Assembly (NCBI GenBank): GCA_964019135.1
Contig: OZ025252.1
Span: forward strand, 47,838,959-47,902,958
Length of the DNA: 64,000 bases
Direction: 5' to 3'
Source of the DNA: Arenicola marina
Lineage: Eukaryota > Annelida > Polychaeta > Arenicolidae
Under the pieces are notes generated by a model. It saw only the letters and a program-made list of their open reading frames with translations, made no database searches and had not been told where the DNA came from. Below, piece by piece: positions 13,201 through 25,200 of this stretch. Position numbers and translations under genes: made by a program. How positions within the stretch are numbered: position 1 is the first letter of the stretch; every line of letters begins with the position of its first letter.

Positions 13201-16200
13201 AGTTATGTTACTGGTAGTTCTCATGAAGTACACCCAGAGTTATGTGACTGGTGGTCCTCATGAAGTCCACCCAGAGTTATGTGACTGGTGGTCCTCATGA
13301 AGTCCACCCAGAGTTATGTGACTGGTGGTCCTCATGAAGTGCACCCAAAGTTATGTGACTGGTGGTTCTCATGAAGTACACCCAGAGTTATGTGACTGGT
13401 GGTCCTCATGAAGTACACCCAGAGTTATGTGACTGGTGGTCCTCATGAAGTACACCCAGAGTTATGTGACTGGTGGTCCTCATGAAGTACACCCAGAGTT
13501 ATGTGACTGGTGGTCCCCATGAAGTACACCCAGAGTTATGAGACTGGTGGTCCTCATGAAGTACACCCAGAGTTATGTGACTGGTGGTCCTCATGAAGTA
13601 CACCCAGAGTTATGTGACTGGTGGTCCCCATGAAGTACACCCAGAGTTATGTGACTGGTGGTCCTCATGAAGTACACCCAGAGTTATGTGACTGGTGGTC
13701 CTCATGAAGTACACCCAGAGTTATCTGACTGGTGGTCCCCATGAAGTGCACCCAAAGTTATGTGACTGGTGGTCCTCATGAAGTACACCCAGAGTTATGT
13801 GACTGGTGGTCCTCATGAAGTACACCCAGAGTTATGTGACTGGTGGTCCTCATGAAGTACACACAGTTATGTGACTGGTGGTCCTCATGAAGTACACCCA
13901 GAGTTATGTGACTGGTGGTTCTCATGAAGTACACCCAGAGTTATGTGACTGGTTGTCCTCATGAAGTCCACCCAGAGTTATGTGACTGGTGGTCCTCATG
14001 AAGTACACCCAGAGTTATGTGACTGGTGGTCCTCATGAAGTACACACAGTTATGTGACTGGTGGTCCTCATGAAGTACACCCAGAGTTATGTGACTGGTG
14101 GTCCTCATGAAGTACACCCAGAGTTATGTGACTGGTGGTCCTCATGAAGTACACACAGTTATGTGACTGGTGGTCCTCATGAAGTACACCCAGAGTTATG
14201 TGACTGGTGGTCCTCATGAAGTACACCCAGAGTTATGTGACTGGGGGTCCTCATGAAGTAAAGTCTTTGAATGCTGTTGTGTGGGCTGTAAGATGTGCCT
14301 GACTTCCCAGGGCTGGGCGTTAACAGGCATTCAAGTCGTAGGTGCCGGGGATAACGCTAGCTCTCTGCCAGGTGTGTGTGAGGGTGGGGAGGTGGAGGTG
14401 ACTGGGTCAAGGACGAGACCACATACCAAAAGCAGGAAAACGGTCTCTTGGAAGCCGAAGTTTTAAGAGAAGTCTAAGAGGCTGTATTATACAAATGACA
14501 ACAAATGGAGCCAGAAAATGAATCGGTAGGGAGTCTAGGCAGCAAAGGTCCTGTTTGAATGCGGACAATAATCCCCTGTAAGCTCTCGTAATGGCTTCTG
14601 GGCGATAATCTGCGGCCTATTCCTTGAACTCGTGTAACAAAGTCGCATGTTTATGAAAAGAGACCGGTGTGTGTATTACATCGTCTGATGACATCTTATT
14701 CTGGAGGAGGCGTTGAGGAGGGAGCTCTGGGAGGCACAGTCTTCCCATCGGGGAGCACGTTGTCTGGCAACAGGTGGTGTGTGTGTGGATGGGGGAACGG
14801 GGGGGGGGGTTCCAACGATGGGCGCACCGTTATCTGTACCATTAATTACGCGTTGTATGCAAAAGGTGACATTGTTCTCATGTTTTACCGTGGCATGACC
14901 TAGATACTGCGATTTTTATGCGCAGTTACTTTAGAAAAGAAAATACCGTCCATTGCTGGGGAGGGGGTTAAATATTAGTTTAGCAATCAATTATATAGTG
15001 TGCTACATTAATTATAGGCATCCATATAACCTAAAACTGTTCCTCTCACCTGTCTGGGTACAGACGATAAGTAGCGACTGTTTGACGACTGTTGACTTAA
15101 CGATGGCAGGAAGAGGGGTGAGGAGGAGAGGGTGGAGATGGCAGGAAGACTTGTGAGGAGGAGAGGGTGGAGATGGCAGAATCGATGGGGTGGGGAGGGG
15201 CGGAGGCCCTCTGAGGGGGAGACGGTCCGCTGGTGTGCGGGGGGAGGGGTGGGTCGCGGGGGGGGGGGAGGATCTGCCGGGGTTGGAGGGGGAGGAGGTC
15301 GACTGGGATAAGGGTGGTGGTGGGTGTGGCGGAGTTGAGGTCTGATGGGATGCCAGCAGTAAGTCAGTGAGTTCAGGTGAGACGTCTTGGCGGGTGACTT
15401 GTCGGCGCTCATCCCGCCCGGAGTGGCTGAGTCCTGTGGTGAGAGGTTGTCTCCGGCGGCTCGGCGCTGGTCGCCAGCCGACCAGACCCACTTGGTGACG
15501 GGTCCAATGGTTCCTAACTTGATTGCCCCGTGCCTCTTGACGGGCACCCCGCGCCTGGATGGCCGCTTCAACATTAATGGGCCTCACCGCCTCTCTGTGT
15601 GTCTGGCACCGGTACCTCGTCTTTCTCTTTCCTTTTTTTTGTGCTATTGGCGGCGAGCAATGAGTTGTGACATACATGAGTGATCAGCTCATGTCGACCT
15701 CCGCTCTGTGAGGGGTTACGTGTGTGTGGCTAGGCCTATATATATGGCACTGAGTCGGGGTGGGGGTGGGAGTGCGGGTGGGGGAGAATGGGGCCTGAGG
15801 GGGCCCGTTTTATAGGTATATAGCCTTTGGATCGGTCATACTGCCGGATTTGTTCCACTCAAGTTTTGCGGCCCATGGCGCGTGGCGGACGCGTTAGCAG
15901 ACGACATTTCACCATTGTGGCGCGCATTTATTATGGCTGGTGTAGGAGAAGGGTGGTGGTGGGGGGTGAGTGCTCAAGCATGTCGGCTAGGGGTTGCGGG
16001 TGGGGGGGGCTATCCTATATACCTTTACCTATTGGCATATTGCCGTCATGGGTCGGCCGGTCGGTGTGCGGTTTGATCGTGGACGGTGCCTGGCAGTGGC
16101 AGTGGGAGACATTTCTCGGTCCTCACCCTGCCATGTGCACACACACACCCGCGCCTCTAGCGGCATGTCACGTCATGAATCGGACGGGCCTCACTCCTAC

Positions 16201-19200
16201 CTCATGGACTCCGACAACTCAGTTGTTTTAGACATTGGTATGCAGGGCACCACACACCGTCATATTGGATATCACTGGAACTTAAACACTGCACTAGCTG
16301 TGTAACCAGGGAGGAGGGCCTATCCCGCGGAGGGACTGCAAAATGCCGGACACCACTGAGCACCCGTTGTCATCCGCGGTGGAATAGACAACATGTCACC
16401 ACTGGATTATTTTCAGTTATTTTTAAAATATCAATACATCATCATGGATCGTATAATTCCCTCCAGTCTACGCCAAACTGTTGTGCTATGGGAGGATCTT
16501 TGAGGATAATGTCTTGTCCAAGTAAACAGTTCGCAACAGACATTTGCTGCAATATGAACGCGTGGCTGTGGCTGGAAGGAAACCGCGCCAAAACGCAGAC
16601 GATCAGACAATTTACGTTTGAAGCTATGGGGTGAAAGGGGCATGGGCAGCCCCGCTGGCAGAGTCTCCAGGCATGGTGCTATTACTACTACTACTACAAT
16701 AGGGTGAAGTCTGACGTTTGTGGGCATTGATACGTTGTCTTGTAAAAACCTGTTCTATTCCCGTCTAATATCTGTCGACTGATCACTGAACGAACTCGAC
16801 TCATAATTTGATTTATTCTACTCAGGTAGATATATGAATTTAGTCTTCAAAGTCAATATTGTGACACTTATATTGTATAAATATGTCGTCCAACGACGTT
16901 TGGGACGAACGGAAACATTCAAAAGTCTCGTCAGAGATAACTGAAGATGAACACGGTAGTCGCCGTGAAGGCAGTAGATCAAAGACCCCGTCTGAGAAAA
17001 CACAAGATGAACACGGTGGTCGCCGAGAAAGCACTAGATCAAAGACCCCGTCTGAGAAAACACAAGATGAACACGGTAGTCGCCGAGAAGGCAGTAGATC
17101 GAAGACCCCGTCTGAGAAAAATAAAGATGAATACGGTAGTCTTCGACGAGAAGGTACAAGATCAAAGACCCCGTCTGAGAAAACACAAGATGAACACGGT
17201 AGTCTGCGACGAGTAGGCACTAGATCCAGGACCCCGTCTGAGAAAACAAAAGATGAACACGGTAGTCGCCGTGAAGGCACTAGATCAAAGACCCCGTCTG
17301 AGAAAGCACAAGATGAATACGGTAGTCTTCGACGAGAAGGCACTAGATCGAAGACCCCATCTGAGAAAACACAAGATGAATACGGTACTCTCCGTGAAGG
17401 CAGTAGATCGAAGACCCCGTCTGAGAAAACACAAGATGAACACGGTAGTCTGCGACGAGAAGGCACTAGATCAAAAACCCCGTCTGAGAAAACACAAGAT
17501 GAACACGGTAGTCGCCGTGAAGACAGTAGATCAAAAACCCCGTCTGAGAAAACACAAGATGAACACAGTAGTCGTCGCCGTGAGAGCGCGCGATCAAAAA
17601 CCCCGTCTGAGACATTTGCGGAGATTGACGAGAGTGAAGGTGAGGTTAAGGTTAAAAGCCGTCGACGCAGCGACGGGCGCTCGTCACGTGGTCCGAGCGA
17701 CGGGCGTTCGTCACGTGGTCCCAGCGACGGACGTTCGTCACGTGGTCCCAACGACGGGCGTTCGTCACGTGGTCCCAGCGACGGGCGTTCGTCACGTGGT
17801 CCGAGCGACGGGCGCTCGTCACGTGGTCCCAGCGACGGCCGTGTGAGTCGCGGAATGAGCGACGACGGAAGCGGAAGTCGAGATAGTGAGTCCGGGGCGC
17901 GAACTCCGTGCTCCGAGATATCTGACTCCACTGTGACGTCATCTACATTGACGGCCTCCAGCGCCCACAAACCCGCCAAAAGCCACAAGAAGACGATGCT
18001 GCAGTATATGATCCACGAGGTGCGCGAGTTGAAGAGGCAGATCGACCCCGAGGCTCCGGATATCCACGTCTGGCACAAGAGGGAAAGGCGCCGCGGTCAG
18101 CCTGACGACTCAGACGAAGGGGAGTATTACGACGATGAACGAGCTGACGTCAGCGACGACGAGTCGTCGGAAATGACGTCACACTCGCGCCGGCGGAAGG
18201 ATATGTACCACTCGCCCACGAGAAGTTCCTCCGCGGAAAGTAGTCCCGGTCGCCCCAAGCGACGTCTGCCGACCATTCCTCGGGACAGGGCTTCCCCCTC
18301 CAGATCTCTCCCCCTGGCGGCAGCCGGTGGATCCCGACAGCAACAGGAGGCAGTGGATACATCCGAGCAAGGCCAGCTACGACTTAGGGATATCCTCAAA
18401 ACGTAATGACATAATCCTTACTTTAATTTTTTTAATTTTAGGCATAATCCTTAATTTCACTTTCAAGTTTCCCAATTCCTTATATATGTAACGTGTGTTG
18501 AGATAGTCGATGAAAGATGGCTAATGGCTGTACAGGGGAGTAGGTTTTGTTATCACGGTGCTACTTGGATGAGGAATATTATAATAGTTAAATCAGTAGT
18601 GGCTTTGCGTCTGAAGCCCGAATGGTTTTCTCCCTACTGCGACAGTGTTGGTGCCGGACCACTGTCCCTGTTCGAAGAGCTGAGGGGTCATTCCGGGAAC
18701 ATAGGTCTTCTTTTAGCTTCTCTAGGGCCTTGCTGGGTAAACCGTCCTCAAACCAAACCGCCAAACGTTCTGTTTGGTTTGCTTGGCGGGTAGCAGTGCT
18801 TTAACACTCTGCGGGGCACTTGAATCAGTATATAGTGGCGGATCCGGGCATACAACAAACCTGTGTTCACAAAGACCTGACAAAAGAGCCAGCCTTGTGG
18901 GGACTTTATAAGTGGAATACCGTCGGTCGAAGCCAGTTCAACCTCAATGTTTGTCTTGGAGTCTCTACTACTTGTCTTTGATGACGTTTCGACTGCTCTC
19001 GAGTGCCTCTGTCCTGGGCACTTTACCTCTGCGTCTCGCACTCAGTCAGACAGGTTAGGGTGGGAGCGTGCGCATACCTCAATGAATGCATGGTAGTTGT
19101 GAATTTTATATCGGGTAAATGGGTGATTGGTGATCGTTTACCAGCCGTTGATCGCATGCTGATCATGCAAAAGATACGGTTATTGATTTGACATTCCTCT

Positions 19201-22200
19201 TCGACCAGGACTGGCTAAGCACTACCAAAGATCATGGCGTGTGGCGCCTTCCAATCTAAAGAAAGGTTAAACCAAAAACTAGCGAGGCTGACCACTACGC
19301 CTATTGTTACTTATCGACAAGGAACACAACAGGCGCACCTTGTACTCATAGTGTCCCGTTTATATTTTGTGCATACAACAATATATAAGTACAGGACGTT
19401 GATCTCCAGTGTTTCGCCAATGCTTTGTAGCTCACAAAGCGTTTGCGATGATGGTCTCGTTGGACAGTCTATGATGGGTCGTCTGTGATGGATGTGATGT
19501 TAACATGTGTCAGCGGGGGATCCAGAAAATCTGGATAGGCGGGGGGCTGGGGGGGGGGGCGGTTTCAGGGTCGGATCCAGATATGCTGGACAGGAGGGGG
19601 GGGGGGCGTTTTCGGTTTTTTTCGGGGGGGAGGGGCATTAGGGTATTGTGTTTAAACCTGGTTCTCTCTGGCATCTCAAATGATTGTGTAGTTGTAGCTG
19701 CAAGTGCTGATTTGTTTTAAAGAAGTCTGATTTGGTTAATGCTGTTTCAGGATTGTCTAAATTGATTGTTTATTAAGCAAACATATTTCGGTGGGTGCCT
19801 CAGATCAGATGCTGGTGTTTACATTGGTAATGTTGGCCTAGATTTGGCTTTGTGCCCCGAGCTCTGTGCTTGTCTGTTTCATCCCATTCGGTATTAGTCT
19901 ATATGTCTATATATTCTATCCCACGATACAAGCGGGCGTTACCCCCGGGCGCTACCCCGCACCCACCTGTGACCCGGATGGCTGCATTCCTCCTGCCGCC
20001 CTCACCTCCTCCTTGCCGCCCCCCACCCGCCTTCCCCCTTCCCCCTCCCCCCCCTTCCCCTTGCATGCCGCGCTCTCACCTCTCCTCCTGTTTCCGCTCC
20101 AGACGTTTCGGGATCGAGGTGAAGGACTTCGGGTCGAGCTGGCGGGACGGGATGGCCTTCAACGCCATCATCCACAACATCCGCCCGGACCTGGTGGACA
20201 TGTCGCGCCTGCCGCAGCAGTCCAACCGGGTCAACCTGGAGAACGCCTTCAGCACGGCCGAGACCCACCTCGGCATCCACAGGCTCATCGACCCCGAAGG
20301 TGAGGCATGGCACCGCCCCCTGGTGGCTGGAGACTGGTACCGTTAGGTCGTACTGAAGGTCACCACGTGATCTAGTGGGTAGCGTGTTCAGCTATTGTCG
20401 AGCGTGCTCTGCTAGGTTAGCCCAAGCGGCCGGTGGGTGGTTCGATCACCCCGTGACCTAGTGGGTAGCGCGTTCAGCCATTGTCGAGCGTGCTCTGCTA
20501 GGTTAGCCCAAGCGGCCGGTGGGTGGTTCGATCACCCCGTGATCTAGTGGGTAGCGCGTTCAGCCATTGTCGAGCGTGCTCTGCTAGGTTAGCCCAAGCG
20601 GCCGGTGGGTGGTTCGATCACCCCGTGATCTAGTGGGTAGCGCGTTCAGCCATTGTCGAGCGTGCTCTGCTAGGTTAGCCCAAGCGGCCGGTGGGTGGTT
20701 CGATCACCCCGTGATCTAGTGGGTAGCGCGTTCAGCCATTGTCAAGCGTGCTCTGCTAGGTTAGCCCAAGCGGCCGGTGGGTGGTTCGATCACCCCGTGA
20801 TCTAGTGGGTAGCGCGTTCAGCCATTGTCGAGCGTGCTCTGCTAGGTTAGCCCAAGCGGCCGGTGGGTGGTTCAATCACCCCGTGACCTAGTGGGTAGCG
20901 CGTTCAGCCATTGTCGAGCGTGCTCTGCTAGGTTAGCCCAAGCGGCCGGTGGGTGGTTCGATCACCCCGTGATCTAGTGGGTAGCGCGTTCAGCCATTGT
21001 CGAGCGTGCTCTGCTAGGTTAGCCCAAGCGGCCGGTGGGTGGTTCAATCACCCCGTGACCTAGTGGGTAGCGCGTTTAGCCATTGTCGAGCGTGCTCTGC
21101 TAGGTTAGCCCAAGCGGCCGGTGGGTGGTTCGATCACCCCGTGATCTAGTGGGTAGCGCGTTCAGCCATTGTCGAGCGTGCTCTGCTAGGTTAGCCCAAG
21201 CGGCCGGTGGGTGGTTCGATCACCCCGTGATCTAGTGGGTAGCGTGTTCAGCTATTGTCGAGCGTGCTCTGCTAGGTTAGCCCAAGCGGCCGGTGGGTGG
21301 TTCGATCACCCCGTGATCTAGTGGATAGCGCGTTCAGCCATTGTCGAGCGTGCTCTGCTAGGTTAGCCCAAGCGGCCGGTGGGTGGTTCGATCACCCCGT
21401 GATCTAGTGGGTAGCGCGTTCAGCCATTGTCGAGCGTGCTCTGCTAGGTTAGCCCAAGCGGCCGGTGGGTGGTTCGATCACCCCGTGATCTAGTGGGTAG
21501 CGCGTTCAGCCATTGTCGAGCGTGCTCTGCTAGGTTAGCCCAAGCGGCCGGTGGGTGGTTCGATCACCCCGTGATCTAGTGGGTAGCGTGTTCAGCTATT
21601 GTCGAGCGTGCTCTGCTAGGTTAGCCCAAGCGGCCGGTGGGTGGTTCGATCACCCCGTGATCTAGTGGGTAGCGTGTTCAGCTATTGTCGAGCGTGCTCT
21701 GCTAGGTTAGCCCAAGCGGCCGGTGGGTGGTTCGATCACCCCGTGATCTAGTGGGTAGCGTGTTCAGCTATTGTCGAGCGTGCTCTGCTAGGTTAGCCCA
21801 AGCGGCCGGTGGGTGGTTCGATCACCCCGTGATCTAGTGGGTAGCGTGTTCAGCTATTGTCGAGCGTGCTCTGCTAGGTTAGCCCAAGCGGCCGGTGGGT
21901 GGTTCGATCACCCCGTGATCTAGTGGGTAGCGTGTTCAGCTATTGTCGAGCGTGCTCTGCTAGGTTAGCCCAAGCGGCCGGTGGGTGGTTCGATCACCCC
22001 GTGATCTAGTGGGTAGCGTGTTCAGCTATTGTCGAGCGTGCTCTGCTAGGTTAGCCCAAGCGGCCGGTGGGTGGTTCGATCACCCCGTGATCTAGTGGGT
22101 AGCGCGTTCAGCCATTGTCGAGCGTGCTCTGCTAGGTTAGCCCAAGCGGCCGGTGGGTGGTTCGATCACCCCGTGATCTAGTGGGTAGCGCGTTCAGCCA

Positions 22201-25200
22201 TTGTCGAGCGTGCTCTGCTAGGTTAGCCCAAGCGGCCGGTGGGTGGTTCGATCACCCCGTGATCTAGTGGGTAGCGCGTTCAGCCATTGTCGAGCGTGCT
22301 CTGCTAGGTTAGCCCAAGCGGCCGGTGGGTGGTTCGAATCTCACCTGTACAAGTACCTAAGTTTGCAGGAGAAAGATCCGATGTCTGTTTTTGCATAGAG
22401 AAGGGTTTTCTCCCGGAGATACCTTGACCCATCCTTTTGTAGCGAAATGACCTGCAGGGGTTACAGTATCCCTACTTAAAGCTAAATGGACTCGTATTGG
22501 TATAACTGGAACTGTGAGGACATATAAGATGAAGAGTACGTCAAATACCTTTCTCAGATATCTCATGAGAATTAACGTGTATTGTAAGTCTCGCGTGATT
22601 TAATCATGTGCGGAAGGTTTCCTAGCTGAAGACAATGGTCGTGTTAATTAACGACCTTCAGACTCCGCGAGGGGGGGGGGGGGGTCTTGGATTCGAATCC
22701 GGGTCAGGGCACTTTGGGTTGTTTCATCCATTCATCCTTCATCGTCCAGGGAGGCCCCTTGGATCAGCTTAGCCCTTGTGTACACGAAAGTGGCCTAACA
22801 CGACGATTGGTTTCCTTTCTGACGCCGGCGCGCTGATCCAGACGTGGACGTGGACAAGCCGGATGAGAAGTCCATTATGACCTACGTCGCCAAGTTTCTG
22901 GAACAGTGCCCGGATCCCGACAAGGACTTCCCGGACAGCGGCCCCAAGGTATGTAACCATAGTTACGTTTGTCCTACCGTGGTTACCATCTACCGAGCTA
23001 ATTACTGTTGTTTCTTATGACATATTATGCTGTCGTCTCTTCAGATGGACTTTAGACTTGCAGCAATAATATGTCTTTAAGTAATAATCTTGTGTGATTT
23101 TTCTGAAGTTATGTTACCGTGTAAGTTAATGATAAGAAGATTTGTTTACTGTGATGGTGGTGTTCAGTGTCTCTCAGGTGTGTCTCTGTTTACCTCAGAT
23201 GTCGGGTCGTCTCAATACCATCTTAGTGCCAAGTGTTTCAATACCTCCCTTTCACGCTATCAGCGGCACATATAGCCTTACCGGCTGAAACCACCATCAA
23301 CTTCCATCAAATTTAAATTCACAATGTCATGATGCACTCATTCATAAATTATTCATGGTGAGTCACCTCAAAAACTGCCTTGTAAAGTAGGGCAGTGAGC
23401 TGTTTGACAGTTACTGTGGTATAGGCGTTAACATTGATTTATCGACATGTTAGTACAGATAAGGCTTCCTCGGACCGGCCTCCCTCCACTCCTGCACAAC
23501 TTTAACACCGCCACATTTCTTGTATGTGCCGTGGAATGGACTATTTAGCTGTTCCTCGGTGGCCTGACGAGTGGTAATAACCCACTGTGACAGTTGATGG
23601 TATTGTCAGCTCGGTCTGACAAGATGACCTCAGTGTATAAAGTTGCTCACAGAGAGGTGAGATACCGACCGCGGCGGCCCCTGGCACGTGTCATACGGGT
23701 ACCGTGGCCAGTCTTGCTGATTCCCAGGTAAACACAGGCATGAGGTCCCGAGCGGAACCTGCCTCAAGGGTGGCGTCACCATCCTACCCCAAGGCCCCCT
23801 GGCCCCCTGGCCCCCCTCGACCCCTCTTGCCCCCCCCCGACCCCTCTTGCCCCCCCACCTTCCCCCCAAGCAAGGCGGGCGAAGTCGCTCCACACAGTGG
23901 TATTGACATTATCGAGCCAGACCTGAGCCTGAGGCTGTAGATGAACCTTTGTATCCCTTCACTCCTGTCTGCCACTGAATGTCAATACAATAATCAGGGC
24001 AAAAATCTCCTTCGTCGCGTAACGCAGCTGCAATACGTTAATAAAATGAAGGTTTGCTGGGTACATCTACAGTCTCATGGCCTATACACGTGGGGTGCCC
24101 GCCTGGGAGTCGCCCGCCCATACTGCCGCCCCATCATAGACCTGTGTACAGCAGTCACTGACTCTACTTGATCGTGTGATTTGTTATACCATATGTGGAT
24201 TGATGTGACAGTATATTTCATCTGTGACCCTCTTCCCCGGACTGCTCCCTCGCCCCTCCCCCGACCCCTCCTTGTAGCGCCGTTATTACGAGGGCCTCGG
24301 TTACCAGGGTTACCAGGGGAGCTCCTCGGAGAGTGAGTTGAGCGAGCTGAGCCCCCGGAGCCCCACCCTGCGGCGGGCCCTTGTGGGGGAGGACGTGTCT
24401 TTGATCGCCTTCCACTCGCCCCGCCTGGAGCGGCGCGCCATGGAGCCCCAGCCCGAGCGGCCACAGCAGTACCGCCGGGGACACCAGCAGTACCTGGCCC
24501 CGGCCGACGGTCTCCAGGGGCCCGCGGGGGGCGCCTGGTCCGCCACCGCCGCCCGCTCCATGGAGGACCTACACCAGCCCGGCCGTTACTGCCCCAGTCC
24601 CGCCTCCTCTTTGGAGAGTGCGCCGGCGGCGTATAACCGCACGTGGAGCCCCGTGCTACACGCGTATTCCGGGGAGGACCCCTATTATCGCCCATACCCG
24701 CGACCGTACGTACCTCCGAATCGCCAGCAACAGCAGCCACAGCAGCAACAGGATGGCGAGCGCCGCCTGCCGGATCAGGGGCGCCACCTACCGGACCAGA
24801 ACAGACACCAACCCGGAACGCGCTGGACGCCAAGTTCCGGATCCCAAGTTGTGGGCGAGTCTCACACCCGCCTGCGAGTCATCCGGAGCCAGCAGCCGTC
24901 CAAGGACTACCTGCTGTACGAATCCCGAGCCACCATGATGCTGGGCCCCGCTGACTCGTCGTCCTACCAGAGTCGCCACCTGGCGAGTGCCGAGGATCTC
25001 CAGATGGCGGTGGAGGAGCAGCCCTGGTCGCCAGAGAAACAAGTCGCCGAGTGGCTGAGAGGACCCACCCTCTACCGGGGGTCGGATGAGTTCCTGTCCG
25101 AGATGGGTCCCGGCGACATGCTCGGAGGTCACATGAGTTCCGCGATGCATGCCGGGGGTAGCGTGTCCAGGGAGGGCCGGGGACCGTTTCTGGATCGTCA

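Noticed and set aside
10900-14260. CRISPR-like regular array
   Set aside because: Copies are contiguous with no unique spacers, in an animal gene intron.
15012-15677. Minus-strand Pro-rich ORFs of about 190-220 codons
   Set aside because: Two overlapping frames are both open through G-rich DNA. No start context, homology or repeat structure supports either.
20367-22348. Cluster of tRNA genes
   Set aside because: Units have A- and B-box-like motifs but no cloverleaf with a pairing acceptor stem or standard anticodon arm. They fit a SINE head better.
24075-24833. Minus-strand ORF of 252 codons
   Set aside because: Antisense shadow of GC-rich exon 8, which has a good acceptor and frame on the + strand.
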